DNA of 13,250 nt, taken from the NCBI GenBank assembly GCA_003161495.1, contig PMOP01000203.1:1320-14569 (forward strand), read 5' to 3'. The notes below the pieces were generated by a model. It searched no databases and had not been told where the DNA came from. It was given only the letters and a program-made list of their open reading frames with translations. Source of the stretch: Acidobacteriota bacterium (GTDB lineage: Bacteria; Acidobacteriota; Terriglobia; Acidiferrales; UBA7541). Positions 13,181 through 13,250 of the stretch are shown here, in pieces (within the stretch, counting starts at the first letter, position 1; each line of letters opens with the position of its first letter). The translations under genes and the position numbers were made by a program.

Positions 13181-13202
13181 GACAGCCTGAAGGCCGTCCT
13201 AC
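13181..13202 (-). repeat. REP-like hairpin, copy E2
   Basis: On the minus strand: foot GTAG, stem GACGGCC, loop TTCA, stem GGCTGTC with one G-T wobble. Copies E1 and E2 also pair with each other over GTAGGAC/GTCCTAC. Confidence 0.75.
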
Positions 13203-13250
13203 TAAAGTCCAGATCCAATGCAGAGCATTTAGATTTTGCATGGTCAATCG

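Noticed and set aside
6834..13202. The palindromic repeats as a CRISPR array
   Set aside because: The copies are kilobases apart or in opposed pairs, with different stems and no regular spacers, and there are no cas genes.

Overview
The window looks like a chromosomal segment of an environmental bacterium, most likely an acidobacterium. This is an inference from three things: moderately high GC, several small secreted proteins of types common in Acidobacteriota (a DUF6152-like protein and a lipocalin-like protein), and a dense set of PIN-domain toxin-antitoxin (TA) modules. No marker gene fixes the taxonomy.

Layout. Positions 1-291 hold the end of a PlsC-type acyltransferase (+). It meets tail to tail a VapBC module with a Phd/YefM-like antitoxin (288-1042, -). 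A CDP-alcohol phosphatidyltransferase follows (1138-1749, -), so the TA module sits between two phospholipid-synthesis genes. A small secreted protein (1922-2389, +), a second VapBC module with an AbrB-type antitoxin (2448-3112, -) and an exported metallo-beta-lactamase-fold hydrolase (3186-4268, -) come next. A tRNA-Ile(GAT) with its own promoter lies at 4511-4587. A third TA pair, DUF433 plus DUF5615-like PIN (4776-5333, +), is notable because the toxin has no ordinary start codon. Two exported proteins (5400-6814, +) converge on a FAD-dependent aromatic-type hydroxylase (6908-8515, -). A fourth TA module, AbrB/PIN, lies at 8561-9258 (-). The right end has a cyclase-family hydrolase (9364-10326, -), a 6-phosphogluconate/3-hydroxyisobutyrate dehydrogenase-like enzyme (10610-11500, +) and an MFS transporter (11671-13113, -).

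How it fits together. Hydroxylase, cyclase-family hydrolase, beta-hydroxyacid-type dehydrogenase and organic-acid-type MFS carrier could form a loose catabolic neighbourhood, but they are separately oriented and not one operon. The four TA modules use three different antitoxin folds. Three of them have readable palindromic operators beside the antitoxin start. Two of these have duplicated operator sites exactly 20 bp apart lying over a near-consensus promoter.

The least expected structure is a family of seven short intergenic hairpins at four loci between 6834 and 13202. All share one format: a 4-nt foot GTAG (GTGG in one pair), a 7-8 bp stem of variable sequence, and a TTCA or TTCT loop. This matches the architecture of REP elements mobilised by RAYT transposases, although no RAYT gene is present here. 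No gene-free stretch exceeds about 250 bases.
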